From NCBI GenBank assembly GCA_014859225.1, contig JACUUP010000034.1, positions 1 through 13,375 on the forward strand: a stretch of DNA of 13,375 nt, read 5' to 3'. The notes under the pieces are model-generated. The model had not been told where the DNA came from and did not search any database. It saw only the letters and a list, made by a program, of their open reading frames with translations. Shown here in pieces: positions 1 to 6,378 of the stretch. Positions within the stretch are counted from its first letter, which is position 1, and each line of letters starts with the position of its first letter. Made by a program: the position numbers and the translations under genes. The DNA comes from Candidatus Aerophobota bacterium. GTDB lineage: Bacteria > Aerophobota > Aerophobia > Aerophobales > B3-G15.

Positions 1-41
1 ATTCTGAAAATAATAAAAAAGTAAAAAGGAGGATGTAACCA

Positions 42-752
42 ATGGGGAACATGAGTGATAGTATGCAAAAGGTAGCGGATGATATTCGCTCATCGGCTGA
101 TGAGCGAGGAAGATTTCTTCGCGAACTTTCAAGCAAGACGCACAGTATGATAAAAGAACTTCACAATACAAGAGAAGATGAAGTTAAGGCTCTAAAGGAA
201 AGGCTTTTTTCCCAGGAGAAAGCAAGAGTTGAGGCAACACGCAAGTTTATGGATGAGGTTGGGGTGAAAGTTAGCGAAATGCGCTCTGACACCAACAATC
301 TAATAAAGCGATACGGACTTGAGCGCAGGGATGATGCTAAGAAGCTTCAAAATCAACTTTCCTCAGGTGAGAAAAAACGCAAAGAAGATATGAAAAAGGT
401 GCTGGATGAGATCGCCTTGGATACGAGAAAACGCAAAGAAGATGTGAAAAAGGTGCTGGATGAGATTGCCTCTGAGCTTAGCCAGGCACACAGGGTGTGG
501 CTGGAAGTTTGCCGGAAAGTGGCGCCCGAGGTTCCTGTGGTGGAAGAGGAGGTTGAAGAGGCCGCGCCAGCTATCTATGAGGAGAAAATTCTAAATATTG
601 TGAGCAGGCATCCTGATGGAATCAAACTGGTTGATATTGGGGATGAACTGGGGGTAGAGTGGAGAGCCTTAATTGGGATTATCAAATCTTTGGTTGATAA
701 GGGAACAATTGAAAAGATTGATAACATGTACTATCCCAAAAAGGAGGGATAA
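42..752 (+). CDS. GvpC-like helical repeat protein with C-terminal winged helix
   Basis: The 236-aa product has two parts. Residues 1-165 are highly charged and predicted to be almost wholly helical, with an internal repeat: residues 24-74 align with 75-125 at an offset of 51 (shared IKR/IKE, R-x-D-x-x-K-x-L, S-x-E-K-x-R, DE[VI] positions). A shorter 18-aa tandem unit (RKEDxKKVLDEIA) occurs at 113-125 and 131-143. This arrangement, next to gvpN, resembles GvpC, the repeat protein that binds the outside of the gas-vesicle shell and stiffens it. After an acidic Pro/Val/Glu linker (about 160-178), residues 179-234 look like a winged helix-turn-helix (ILNIVSRHPDGIKLVDIGDE, then a wing ending MYYPKK). 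A strong AGGAGG (27-32) stands 9 nt before the ATG; a second in-frame ATG at 51 is possible. GvpC identity is inferred from repeat style and context, not from a clear match to the classical 33-residue repeat. Confidence 0.6.
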   Translation: MGNMSDSMQKVADDIRSSADERGRFLRELSSKTHSMIKELHNTREDEVKALKERLFSQEKARVEATRKFMDEVGVKVSEMRSDTNNLIKRYGLERRDDAKKLQNQLSSGEKKRKEDMKKVLDEIALDTRKRKEDVKKVLDEIASELSQAHRVWLEVCRKVAPEVPVVEEEVEEAAPAIYEEKILNIVSRHPDGIKLVDIGDELGVEWRALIGIIKSLVDKGTIEKIDNMYYPKKEG

Positions 753-753
753 T

Positions 754-1632
754 ATGGAAAGAATGCAAACCCTTCTGCAAGTTGAGCCTGGTGATGACTT
801 TATCATTACTCCATCCATCCAGAATATTTGCAAAAGAGCTATGGCTTATCTTGAGGCAGGCTATCCTGTGCACCTTAGTGGTCCAACCGGGACGGGCAAG
901 ACAACTTTAGCTTTGCATCTGGCAAAACTTCGGAGCCGTCCAGTGATGCTGATATTCGGTGATGAGGAATTTGGCTCATCTGACCTTGTGGGAAGCGAGA
1001 AAGGAGTCCTCTCCAGGCGGTTGGTAGATAACTATATTCATTCGGTCCTAAGAACCGAGGAAAGTATCATACCCCAATGGGTGGACCAGCGCCTTACCAC
1101 CGCTTGCAGGTATGGACACACGCTCATTTACGATGAATTTTCCCGTTCCCGTCCCGAGGCAAACAATGTCCTTCTTGCTGTTCTTGAGGAAGGACTTTTG
1201 AGTCTTCCTGAAACCCGCTATAGGGAAAGCTATATGCAGGTTCACCCTGAATTTAGAGCGGTCTTCACCAGCAACCCTCAGGAATACGCAGGAGTTTACA
1301 AAACCCAGGATGCTCTCTTGGACAGGATGATAACAATCCATCTGGACCATCACGATAAAGAAACTGAAATAGCTATTACTCAGGCTAAATCAGGTATTGA
1401 AAAAAAGGAGGCAGAAAAAATTGTGGATATTGTGAGAAAGCTTAGATGTATGCACGAAAACTCCTGGCCAAGTATCCGGGCATCTATTATGATTGCCAGG
1501 ATACTTGTCCTGCAAAAAGGAAAGGCGAGAATAGATGATTCTATCTTCCTGGAGACCTGCTCTGATATTCTTGGTTCAAATGGTTTTGCAAACAAGGATA
1601 TCACAGAGCTTATACGTAAGGAATTGAGGTGA
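754..1632 (+). CDS. gvpN: Gas vesicle protein GvpN, AAA+ ATPase
   Basis: This 292-aa protein is a MoxR/CbbQ-like AAA+ ATPase of the GvpN family, which in other systems is needed for gas vesicles to grow to full size. The Walker A motif GPTGTGKT is at residues 43-50, Walker B LIYDEF at 124-129 and a sensor-1 stretch FTSNP at 171-175, followed by DALLDRM, as in GvpN/CbbQ proteins. The frame is open further upstream (to 673), but the ATG at 754 is the clear start. It lies 1 nt after the stop of the preceding gene and has AAGGAGGG (741-748) just upstream. The distance to the next gene is 6 nt. The 292-aa length and intact motifs suggest a functional enzyme. Confidence 0.95.
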   Translation: MERMQTLLQVEPGDDFIITPSIQNICKRAMAYLEAGYPVHLSGPTGTGKTTLALHLAKLRSRPVMLIFGDEEFGSSDLVGSEKGVLSRRLVDNYIHSVLRTEESIIPQWVDQRLTTACRYGHTLIYDEFSRSRPEANNVLLAVLEEGLLSLPETRYRESYMQVHPEFRAVFTSNPQEYAGVYKTQDALLDRMITIHLDHHDKETEIAITQAKSGIEKKEAEKIVDIVRKLRCMHENSWPSIRASIMIARILVLQKGKARIDDSIFLETCSDILGSNGFANKDITELIRKELR

Positions 1633-1638
1633 TATACT

Positions 1639-1959
1639 ATGAGCTCAGAAAGAAAAGGTATAAGGAACATCCGCACCCTGCGCGGTCGGGTGGATAAGTG
1701 TCGAGCCAAAACTCCCCAGGGAGCTTTGATTGAACTTGCCCAGCTCGCCCAAAAGAAGGCAAGGCTGCACAAAGAGATGAAAAGATGGGAGGAGAAGATA
1801 AAGCAGATTAACTCTGAGCTGGAGCAGATTGCTACTATGGAAGAGTGGCTCTATCGCTTTGTTGATGGCTTGCAAGTGCCTTCTTGTATTCCATCTGAAA
1901 GTAAAAGAACCTCACAAGCTACTTCCTCACATCTTCATGAGATGAGGATTCAATACTAA
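1639..1959 (+). CDS. Small basic coiled-coil protein of unknown function in gvp cluster
   Basis: I do not recognise this 106-aa protein. The N-terminus is basic (residues 1-25, rich in Arg and Lys). Residues about 28-66 form a heptad-like coiled coil (IELAQLAQKKARLHKEMKRW and on), followed by a short aromatic segment (EEWLYRFVDG) and a Ser/Thr-rich tail that looks disordered. There are no membrane segments or recognisable catalytic motifs. The ATG lies 6 nt after the gvpN stop and uses GAGGTGAT (1626-1633), which overlaps the end of gvpN, so the two are probably translationally linked. Its place between gvpN and the zinc-finger gene suggests an accessory role in vesicle assembly, but this rests only on position. 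Confidence 0.75.
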   Translation: MSSERKGIRNIRTLRGRVDKCRAKTPQGALIELAQLAQKKARLHKEMKRWEEKIKQINSELEQIATMEEWLYRFVDGLQVPSCIPSESKRTSQATSSHLHEMRIQY

Positions 1960-1986
1960 TAGCCGTGAGATAAGGAGAAGAACGAG

Positions 1987-2307
1987 GTGGTGCTTATTAA
2001 GTGCGCTTTTTGTAAGGGTAGAGGGAAAGACCCCTTTGGCATCATGTCCCACCTATCAACATGCTACGCCTGTAAAGGCAAAGGGACTTTGTGGGTTGCA
2101 AAACCCACAAGAGCCTGTCCCTACTGCCAGGGAACTGGAATTTCACCCATTGGTGCAAGAAACTATTGCCTTGCATGCCGTGGCAGAGGTGTTGTCTCTA
2201 TACCAGAGAGCACAGAAACATGCCCTTACTGTGGAGGAACTGGTCGGGAGCCGAGCGGGCTTTACTGTATTGAATGTAAGGGGAAAGGGGTCGTTGTAAA
2301 GAAGTAA
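1987..2307 (+). CDS. DnaJ-type zinc-finger protein with six CxxCxGxG motifs
   Basis: The 106-aa product is almost entirely cysteine/glycine zinc-finger modules of the DnaJ (Hsp40) central domain. CxxCxGxG motifs start at residues 6, 26, 44, 61, 79 and 94 (CAFCKGRG, CYACKGKG, CPYCQGTG, CLACRGRG, CPYCGGTG, CIECKGKG). They form three tandem units of two motifs each, where canonical DnaJ has four motifs binding two zinc ions; three zinc sites are plausible here. There is no J-domain or substrate-binding C-terminal domain. The start is GTG at 1987 (or the adjacent GTG at 1990), with AAGGAG (1972-1977) upstream. It lies two genes upstream of a GvpF/L protein carrying a J-domain, so the two could supply separated DnaJ parts. 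The family assignment is seen in sequence; a chaperone role for gas-vesicle proteins is inference. Confidence 0.85.
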   Translation: MVLIKCAFCKGRGKDPFGIMSHLSTCYACKGKGTLWVAKPTRACPYCQGTGISPIGARNYCLACRGRGVVSIPESTETCPYCGGTGREPSGLYCIECKGKGVVVKK

Positions 2308-2338
2308 TAGATTTAGGTTAGAAGAGGAGGTTAAGACT

Positions 2339-2521
2339 TTGAGATCAACATCAACATTGATAAAATGCTTCGTCCGGATAGACTCACAAGGACACATCGT
2401 AGTTCCCGATAACATCAGAAGAGCTCTTGAATTAAAGGGAAATCAACTGCTTGAGCTGAAAGTCATTGGAACAAGCAGAAACAGAAATATTCTCATCTCC
2501 AAAAGGAAGGTCGCTCTATAA
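2339..2521 (+). CDS. AbrB/MazE-like swapped-hairpin DNA-binding protein
   Basis: This 60-aa protein has the N-terminal AbrB/SpoVT/MazE signature: a beta-hairpin with RIDSQGHIVVPDNIRRALEL (residues 14-33) followed by a KGNQLLELKV strand. Such proteins usually dimerise through swapped hairpins and bind DNA as transition-state regulators or antitoxins. No toxin gene adjoins it, so a regulator of the gvp operon is the more natural reading. The start appears to be TTG at 2339, preceded by GAGGAGG (2324-2330) at an 8-nt spacing; no better ATG exists in frame. The C-terminus (ILISKRKVAL) is short and basic. The fold call is confident; the target is unknown. Confidence 0.75.
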   Translation: MRSTSTLIKCFVRIDSQGHIVVPDNIRRALELKGNQLLELKVIGTSRNRNILISKRKVAL

Positions 2522-2580
2522 AACGGAGCTCAAAAATTTGCAAGAGAAACAGTATTTGTTAGAAAGAGGAGACTTGTTTT

Positions 2581-3576
2581 ATGAGTCAGAATAGAGAGAA
2601 GCTAATCTGCTGTGTAATAGAAACACAGGGAAAAGATTTATCCATCTGTGAAAAGAACGGATTACATCTAATTCCTTACAGAGACATTACTGCTGTTACT
2701 TATAGGGTGGAAAAGGAAAACTTTGAAAAAATGGGTAAAGAAGAGCTTAATAGATGGCTTCTATGGTATCAAAAGGTAAATGTTACCTTTTTCCATTCTT
2801 ACACAATGGTCCCTTTGAGGTTTGGAAATATTACCCAGGATACTACTACCATAAAAGACTTCTTAGCCCGAACGTATCTTCACATTAAGTCAGCTCTTAA
2901 CAGGGTACGGGAAAAATGTGAGTTCGTGGTAAAGGTTTCCTGGGACCTGAGTGCCTTTTTGCGGGAGATAGCCCGGGACAAACAGGAATGGGTGGACAAG
3001 CTTGATGTATCAAAAAAAGTAGAGGTGGGAAAGTTACTTTTTGAAGCTGCCGAGAAAAAAAGGGAAATTATTTCAAACACCACCCATCAAAAACTTTCCC
3101 GCATAGCTTCTGAGTGGACAGAAAATACAAGAAAAGATGCATCCTTGCTCATGGACAGAAGCTACCTTATTGAACAGGATGAAGAAGCCGTTTTTGATGA
3201 GGAGATGGAAAGTCTGGGAAAAGAAAATAAAGCTTATCTTACCTTCAGGTATTTTGGACCTTTACCCCCTTACAGTTTCGTGCCTTTAGAGTTCAACCTG
3301 GCTAACGTTGATGTAATTGATGAGGCGAGGAATACTTTAGAGCTTCCCGAAAGAACCTCCTTGCAAGATATTAAGAGAAATTTTAAGAAACTATCTTTGC
3401 GGTATCACCCTGACAGAAATGCTCTCCATCAAGCCTGTGCTGAACATTTTAGAAGAGTAACCAGGGCATACGATGTTTTGAGAGCTTACTGCTTGAGTGT
3501 GGGAGAGGTGAGTGAGTACTCTTTCTTGAGAGAAGATGTAGAAAAAACCTTTGTAGTAAAAAACAAAATTCCATAA
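2581..3576 (+). CDS. GvpF/GvpL family protein fused to C-terminal J-domain
   Basis: The 331-aa protein has a GvpF/L domain at about residues 1-240, including the conserved PLRFGNI segment (78-84) and the family's C-terminal GPLPPYSFV signature (226-234). GvpF/L proteins are accessory components that contact GvpA and are thought to act in shell nucleation. Instead of ending there, the chain continues into a J-domain (about 243-304): helix II DIKRNFKKLSLRY, the diagnostic HPD tripeptide at 276-278 (RYHPDRN), and helix III with FRRVTRAYDVLRAY. J-domains stimulate Hsp70 (DnaK) ATPase activity, so this protein could bring DnaK to nascent vesicle components. The start ATG has AAAGAGGAG (2563-2571) upstream. 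Usual GvpF/L length is about 220-280 aa; the excess is the J-domain. The intact HPD argues for function. Confidence 0.9.
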   Translation: MSQNREKLICCVIETQGKDLSICEKNGLHLIPYRDITAVTYRVEKENFEKMGKEELNRWLLWYQKVNVTFFHSYTMVPLRFGNITQDTTTIKDFLARTYLHIKSALNRVREKCEFVVKVSWDLSAFLREIARDKQEWVDKLDVSKKVEVGKLLFEAAEKKREIISNTTHQKLSRIASEWTENTRKDASLLMDRSYLIEQDEEAVFDEEMESLGKENKAYLTFRYFGPLPPYSFVPLEFNLANVDVIDEARNTLELPERTSLQDIKRNFKKLSLRYHPDRNALHQACAEHFRRVTRAYDVLRAYCLSVGEVSEYSFLREDVEKTFVVKNKIP

Positions 3577-3590
3577 GATAAGGTATAAAA

Positions 3591-4361
3591 ATGACCTCGT
3601 CATCACAACAAAGTTTAGAAAAAGGAAAGTTCTTCTACGCAGTGATTCTTGCAGATAAAGAAAAAGATGTTGGACTTCTTGGCTTAAATGGGGAAAAGGT
3701 GCATTTCATTTTCTATAAAGATATTGCCGCCGTGGTAAGTGGGCACCCCAGGGTGGACGTTATAAAACTTTTGCGCAAGAATCTTTCTCCCTATCACCGG
3801 GTATGTAGAGAGCTGGGAAAAACTTTCACGACCTTGCCGGCAAAATTTGGCCAGATAGCAAAAGATGAGCATGAAGTTCGCAAAGTATTGGAGGCAAATT
3901 ATACGAGGATTAGAAGTGAGCTTTCCCGATTGCATAATAAAGTTGAGATGGGACTAACGATATTCTGGCAGGTGGATGATGTATTCCAGTATTTTCTCAG
4001 CAAAGATGCTGAGCTTAAATCCCGCAGAGAAAAGCTCTTGCAAAGAGGCGGAAGTGCTTCTCGTATGGAGAGGTTGAACTTTGGAGAATTCTTTCATCAG
4101 AGGATGATAGATGCAAAAGACAAAATTGCCAAACAGGTAATCTCTCTTTTTCCGGCAGAAGAGATAAGGATTGAAGAGCCTTCAGAGGAAAAGATGGTGA
4201 TGAATGTTTCTTTGCTGGTTACAAAGAATAGCTTAAAAAATTTTGATGAGGCACTGACAAAGGTAGCTAACATGCTGGGCGAAGAATATAGCGTGAAGGT
4301 AGATGGACCCTGGCTGCCATTTAGTTTTGTGAAGCGTTTGGAGCTTGGATTTAATCGGTAA
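3591..4361 (+). CDS. gvpL: GvpF/GvpL family gas vesicle protein (second copy)
   Basis: This 256-aa protein belongs to the GvpF/L family. Visible hallmarks are the N-terminal ferredoxin-like strand region (FFYAVILADKE), the conserved LPAKFGQIA block (82-90), a central charged helical segment and the C-terminal GPWLPFSFV signature (239-247). It ends shortly after that signature, as is normal for the family, unlike the preceding J-domain fusion. GvpF/L proteins are minor or accessory proteins required for vesicle formation and bind GvpA. It is separated from the previous gene by 14 nt containing TAAGG (3579-3583). F and L paralogues cannot be told apart reliably by eye, so the symbol is approximate. 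Confidence 0.88.
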   Translation: MTSSSQQSLEKGKFFYAVILADKEKDVGLLGLNGEKVHFIFYKDIAAVVSGHPRVDVIKLLRKNLSPYHRVCRELGKTFTTLPAKFGQIAKDEHEVRKVLEANYTRIRSELSRLHNKVEMGLTIFWQVDDVFQYFLSKDAELKSRREKLLQRGGSASRMERLNFGEFFHQRMIDAKDKIAKQVISLFPAEEIRIEEPSEEKMVMNVSLLVTKNSLKNFDEALTKVANMLGEEYSVKVDGPWLPFSFVKRLELGFNR

Positions 4362-4379
4362 AATATAAGGAGAAAGAGA

Positions 4380-4616
4380 GTGGCTTTTTTGTTAGATGAT
4401 ATTGTCCTGGCGCCGCTTAAAGGTCTTGAGTTTATTGCCAGGAGCATCCGTGATGAGGCAATGCGGGGATTTCTGGATGAGGAAGGGGCAAGAAAAAAAC
4501 TGCGCGAGCTTTACCGGCTCTTTGAGAGCGGCAAAATATCCGAGGAAGAATTTGAGAAGCAGGAAGAAGAAATAGTTCAGCGCCTGGAGCAAATTGAAGC
4601 GTATAAAAAAGGCTAG
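4380..4616 (+). CDS. gvpG: Gas vesicle protein GvpG
   Basis: The 78-aa product matches GvpG in size and pattern: a hydrophobic N-terminal helix (FLLDDIVLAPLKGLEFIARS, residues 3-22) typical of the family, then a long charged helix (EEGARKKLRELYRLFESGKI) ending in the ISEEEFEKQEEE pattern. GvpG is a small essential accessory protein that interacts with other minor Gvp proteins during early assembly. The start is GTG at 4380, with AAGGAG (4367-4372) at a 7-nt spacing. It sits directly after a GvpF/L gene, a common gvp arrangement. The next gene, gvpO, starts 18 nt downstream. Confidence 0.9.
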   Translation: MAFLLDDIVLAPLKGLEFIARSIRDEAMRGFLDEEGARKKLRELYRLFESGKISEEEFEKQEEEIVQRLEQIEAYKKG

Positions 4617-4634
4617 TAAAAAAGGAGGAAGAAT

Positions 4635-4892
4635 GTGCAACTAAAAGAGATTATAGAAAGAGCGAAACGTGAGCTTCAGAATGCTATGAATTTAGAGGTT
4701 TCAACCATTTCAGGAGCCTCTAAGGTAGAGGATGGCTGGCAGGTCACACTTGAACTTATTGAGAGAAAAGCTATTCCCGATACTCAGGACCTTTTAGGTT
4801 CATACGAGGTGCATCTTGATGATGCTGGCGACATGATGAGTTTTGAGCGTAAGAAAGTGCGCCGTCGCATGGATACAGAGGAAACCGAGTAA
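4635..4892 (+). CDS. gvpO: Gas vesicle protein GvpO
   Basis: The 85-aa protein carries the GvpO core: GWQVTLELIERKAIPDTQDL (residues 34-53) followed by LGSYEVHLDDAGDMMSFER (54-72), a pattern in which a Trp-containing strand leads to a conserved IPDT and YEV-x-LD. GvpO is an essential minor protein in haloarchaeal vesicle formation, with proposed regulatory or chaperone-like roles. Translation likely starts at GTG 4635; an ATG at 4633 is out of frame. AAAGGAGG (4621-4628) stands 6 nt upstream. The C-terminus is acidic. The stop codon overlaps the AAAGGAGG of the following gvpJ-like gene, so translation of the two is closely linked. Confidence 0.88.
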   Translation: MQLKEIIERAKRELQNAMNLEVSTISGASKVEDGWQVTLELIERKAIPDTQDLLGSYEVHLDDAGDMMSFERKKVRRRMDTEETE

Positions 4893-4904
4893 AGGAGGTA
4901 AAAA

Positions 4905-5258
4905 ATGGCTATGCAAGCGGAAAAAGATGCGGGCAGAACACTCGCCGATGTAATTGACAGAATTTTAGACAAAGGGCTGGTTATCAATGCCGATATTACT
5001 GTATCTGTAGCAGGAGTTGAGCTTCTCGGGATTAAAATAAAGGCAGCTCTTGCATCATTTGAGACAGCAGCCAGGTATGGTTTGGAGTTTCCTTCAGGAA
5101 CCAATTTGCAGCAAAAAGCCTGGGAAGAGGCAAAGGTAGCTAAGGATATATGCCCCCAATGTGATAAAAGAGTAGCTTTGGATGAGCTTATGGCTATCGG
5201 TTGTCCCTGGTGTGGCTTTCTGCCAGCAAAAGTAAAAAAGTTGCTTGAGGCTGAATAG
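4905..5258 (+). CDS. gvpJ: GvpJ-type gas vesicle protein with C-terminal zinc ribbon
   Basis: Residues 12-62 are a GvpA-superfamily domain (LADVIDRILDKGLVINADIT, then ELLGIKIKAALASFETAARY and GLEF). The NADI and ASFETAARYGLEFP features are those of the minor paralogue GvpJ rather than GvpA, which has DAW at this position. GvpJ is thought to be a minor shell or vesicle-tip component. Unusually, the tail (about 80-108) has two CPxC knuckles, C83/C86 and C100/C103, forming a zinc ribbon rather than the acidic, low-complexity tail of haloarchaeal GvpJ. AAAGGAGG (4891-4898) lies 6 nt before the ATG at 4905; a second ATG at 4911 is possible. Total length is 117 aa. Confidence 0.88.
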   Translation: MAMQAEKDAGRTLADVIDRILDKGLVINADITVSVAGVELLGIKIKAALASFETAARYGLEFPSGTNLQQKAWEEAKVAKDICPQCDKRVALDELMAIGCPWCGFLPAKVKKLLEAE

Positions 5259-5277
5259 GAGGAAAATTAAGATGGGG
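5257..5277 (+). promoter_or_regulatory. gvpK ribosome-binding site and out-of-frame ATG at a G-tract
   Basis: AGGAGG at 5258-5263 is followed after 8 nt by ATG at 5272, the spacing expected for a true start. The four-G run at 5274-5277 puts that ATG out of frame with gvpK and leads to TAG at 5278. A five-G run would restore a continuous gvpK frame. This suggests that the site is the authentic or ancestral gvpK start. Confidence 0.6.
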
Positions 5278-5312
5278 TAGTTGATATTAACCAAAACAAC
5301 CTGAAAGATGCT

Positions 5313-5579
5313 GTGTTGGGATTGGTTATTGCTCTCGTAGAGATAATAAGGGATGCTCTTCGTCTGCAGGCTTTTAAAAGAATGGAGGGAGGAAGTTTAA
5401 CGGATGAGGAGATAGAAAGACTGGGAAACTCACTTTACGCTCTTGATACAGCTATTGATGAAATAAAAGGGGAACAGGGTATAAGTGAGGCTGTTAGGTC
5501 GGTAAGAGAAGGTTTAGATACGATTGTAGATGATGTTATAGATAAAATCCTGAACCCCCAGGATAGCTTGTCCAGTTGA
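5313..5579 (+). CDS. gvpK: Gas vesicle protein GvpK (5' end apparently disrupted)
   Basis: The 88 residues from GTG 5313 show the GvpK core: LGLVIALVEIIRDALRLQA, then MEGGSLTDEEIERLG, a motif characteristic of this family of minor accessory proteins needed for vesicle formation. The same frame is open upstream to 5271 and encodes DGVVDINQNNLKDA, which looks like the normal GvpK N-terminus, but it contains no ATG, GTG or TTG. An ATG at 5272, well placed behind AGGAGG (5258-5263), reads ATG GGG TAG and stops at once. One extra G in the run at 5274-5277 would give ATG GGG GTA GTT GAT, joining the Shine-Dalgarno and ATG to the frame. Either the start has moved to GTG 5313, or the G-tract carries a real or sequencing-derived deletion. 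Confidence 0.88.
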   Translation: MLGLVIALVEIIRDALRLQAFKRMEGGSLTDEEIERLGNSLYALDTAIDEIKGEQGISEAVRSVREGLDTIVDDVIDKILNPQDSLSS

Positions 5580-5598
5580 TAGGAGGTGAGTCAATAAA

Positions 5599-6369
5599 AT
5601 GAACGAAGAAAATGGGCTGTATCTTTACTGCGTAGCCGAAGGTAACGAGGAAAAAAGCTTGGGCAAAATTGGTATTGAAACAAATGAAGTTTACACCATA
5701 GCCTATCGCAACCTGTGTGCGCTGGTGCACCGCTGCCCTGCCAGACCCTACCAATCCAAAGATGAGGAAGTGGTAAAAAAGTGGGTGCAAACCCATCAAA
5801 AGGTTTTAGATATAGCGACAGAGAAGTTCGGCAACATTCTTCCTTCAGCTTTTGATACCATAATTAAAAGCAATAACAGTGCCACTGCTGAAGGGACTTT
5901 GAAAATATGGCTGGCAAAAGAATATGAGAATTTAAAAAATAAGCTGGATAAGCTAAGAGGCAAGGCAGAGTACGGCGTTCAGATTTTCTGGGACCCTAAA
6001 ATCATGGCAAATAAAGTTGCCGGAAAAAATAAGGAAATTGAAAAGTTAAAAGAACAAATAAAATCAAAACCCAAAGGAACAGCATACATGTTCAAATATA
6101 AATTAGAAAAGGTTTTAAAAATAGAAATGGAAAGGGAGATAGATAGATATTTTAAATATTTTTACGAAATAATTAAAAAATGCGTTGATAACCTTAAGGT
6201 GGAGAAAGTTAAAAGAGGCGAGGAAGGAAAGCAAATGTTATTGAACCTGTCTTGTCTGATATCAAAGGATGGTTATAAGAATCTGGGAGAAGAACTGGAG
6301 AAAATTAATAAGCTGGATGGATTTTCCGTTCGTTTTAGCGGACCCTGGCCACCCTACTCATTTGTATAG
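5599..6369 (+). CDS. gvpF: GvpF/GvpL family gas vesicle protein (third copy)
   Basis: This 256-aa protein is the third GvpF/L member. It begins with the characteristic GLYLYCVAEG strand and IAYRNLCALVH, has the central LPSAFDTII block in place of the usual RFG/KFG segment, and carries a Lys-rich helical middle (about 150-215). It ends exactly at the GPWPPYSFV signature (248-256). Compared with the second copy, the middle is longer in charged helix and the RFG-like motif is weaker, suggesting specialisation. A strong AGGAGGTGA (5581-5589) directly follows the gvpK stop (5577-5579), and gvpM starts 9 nt after its own stop. GvpF versus GvpL naming is uncertain. Confidence 0.87.
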   Translation: MNEENGLYLYCVAEGNEEKSLGKIGIETNEVYTIAYRNLCALVHRCPARPYQSKDEEVVKKWVQTHQKVLDIATEKFGNILPSAFDTIIKSNNSATAEGTLKIWLAKEYENLKNKLDKLRGKAEYGVQIFWDPKIMANKVAGKNKEIEKLKEQIKSKPKGTAYMFKYKLEKVLKIEMEREIDRYFKYFYEIIKKCVDNLKVEKVKRGEEGKQMLLNLSCLISKDGYKNLGEELEKINKLDGFSVRFSGPWPPYSFV

Positions 6370-6378
6370 GAGATAAAG

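Noticed and set aside
673-753. Upstream extension of gvpN by 27 codons
   Set aside because: It overlaps the end of the preceding gene, has no Shine-Dalgarno, and the ATG at 754 has an excellent one.
2339-2521. AbrB-like gene as antitoxin of a toxin-antitoxin pair
   Set aside because: No MazF, PIN or Doc-like gene is adjacent; the next gene is a GvpF/L fusion.
4905-5258. Calling the 4905 gene gvpA
   Set aside because: It lacks the DAW motif of GvpA and has the NADI, ASFETAARYGLEFP pattern of GvpJ plus a zinc ribbon tail.
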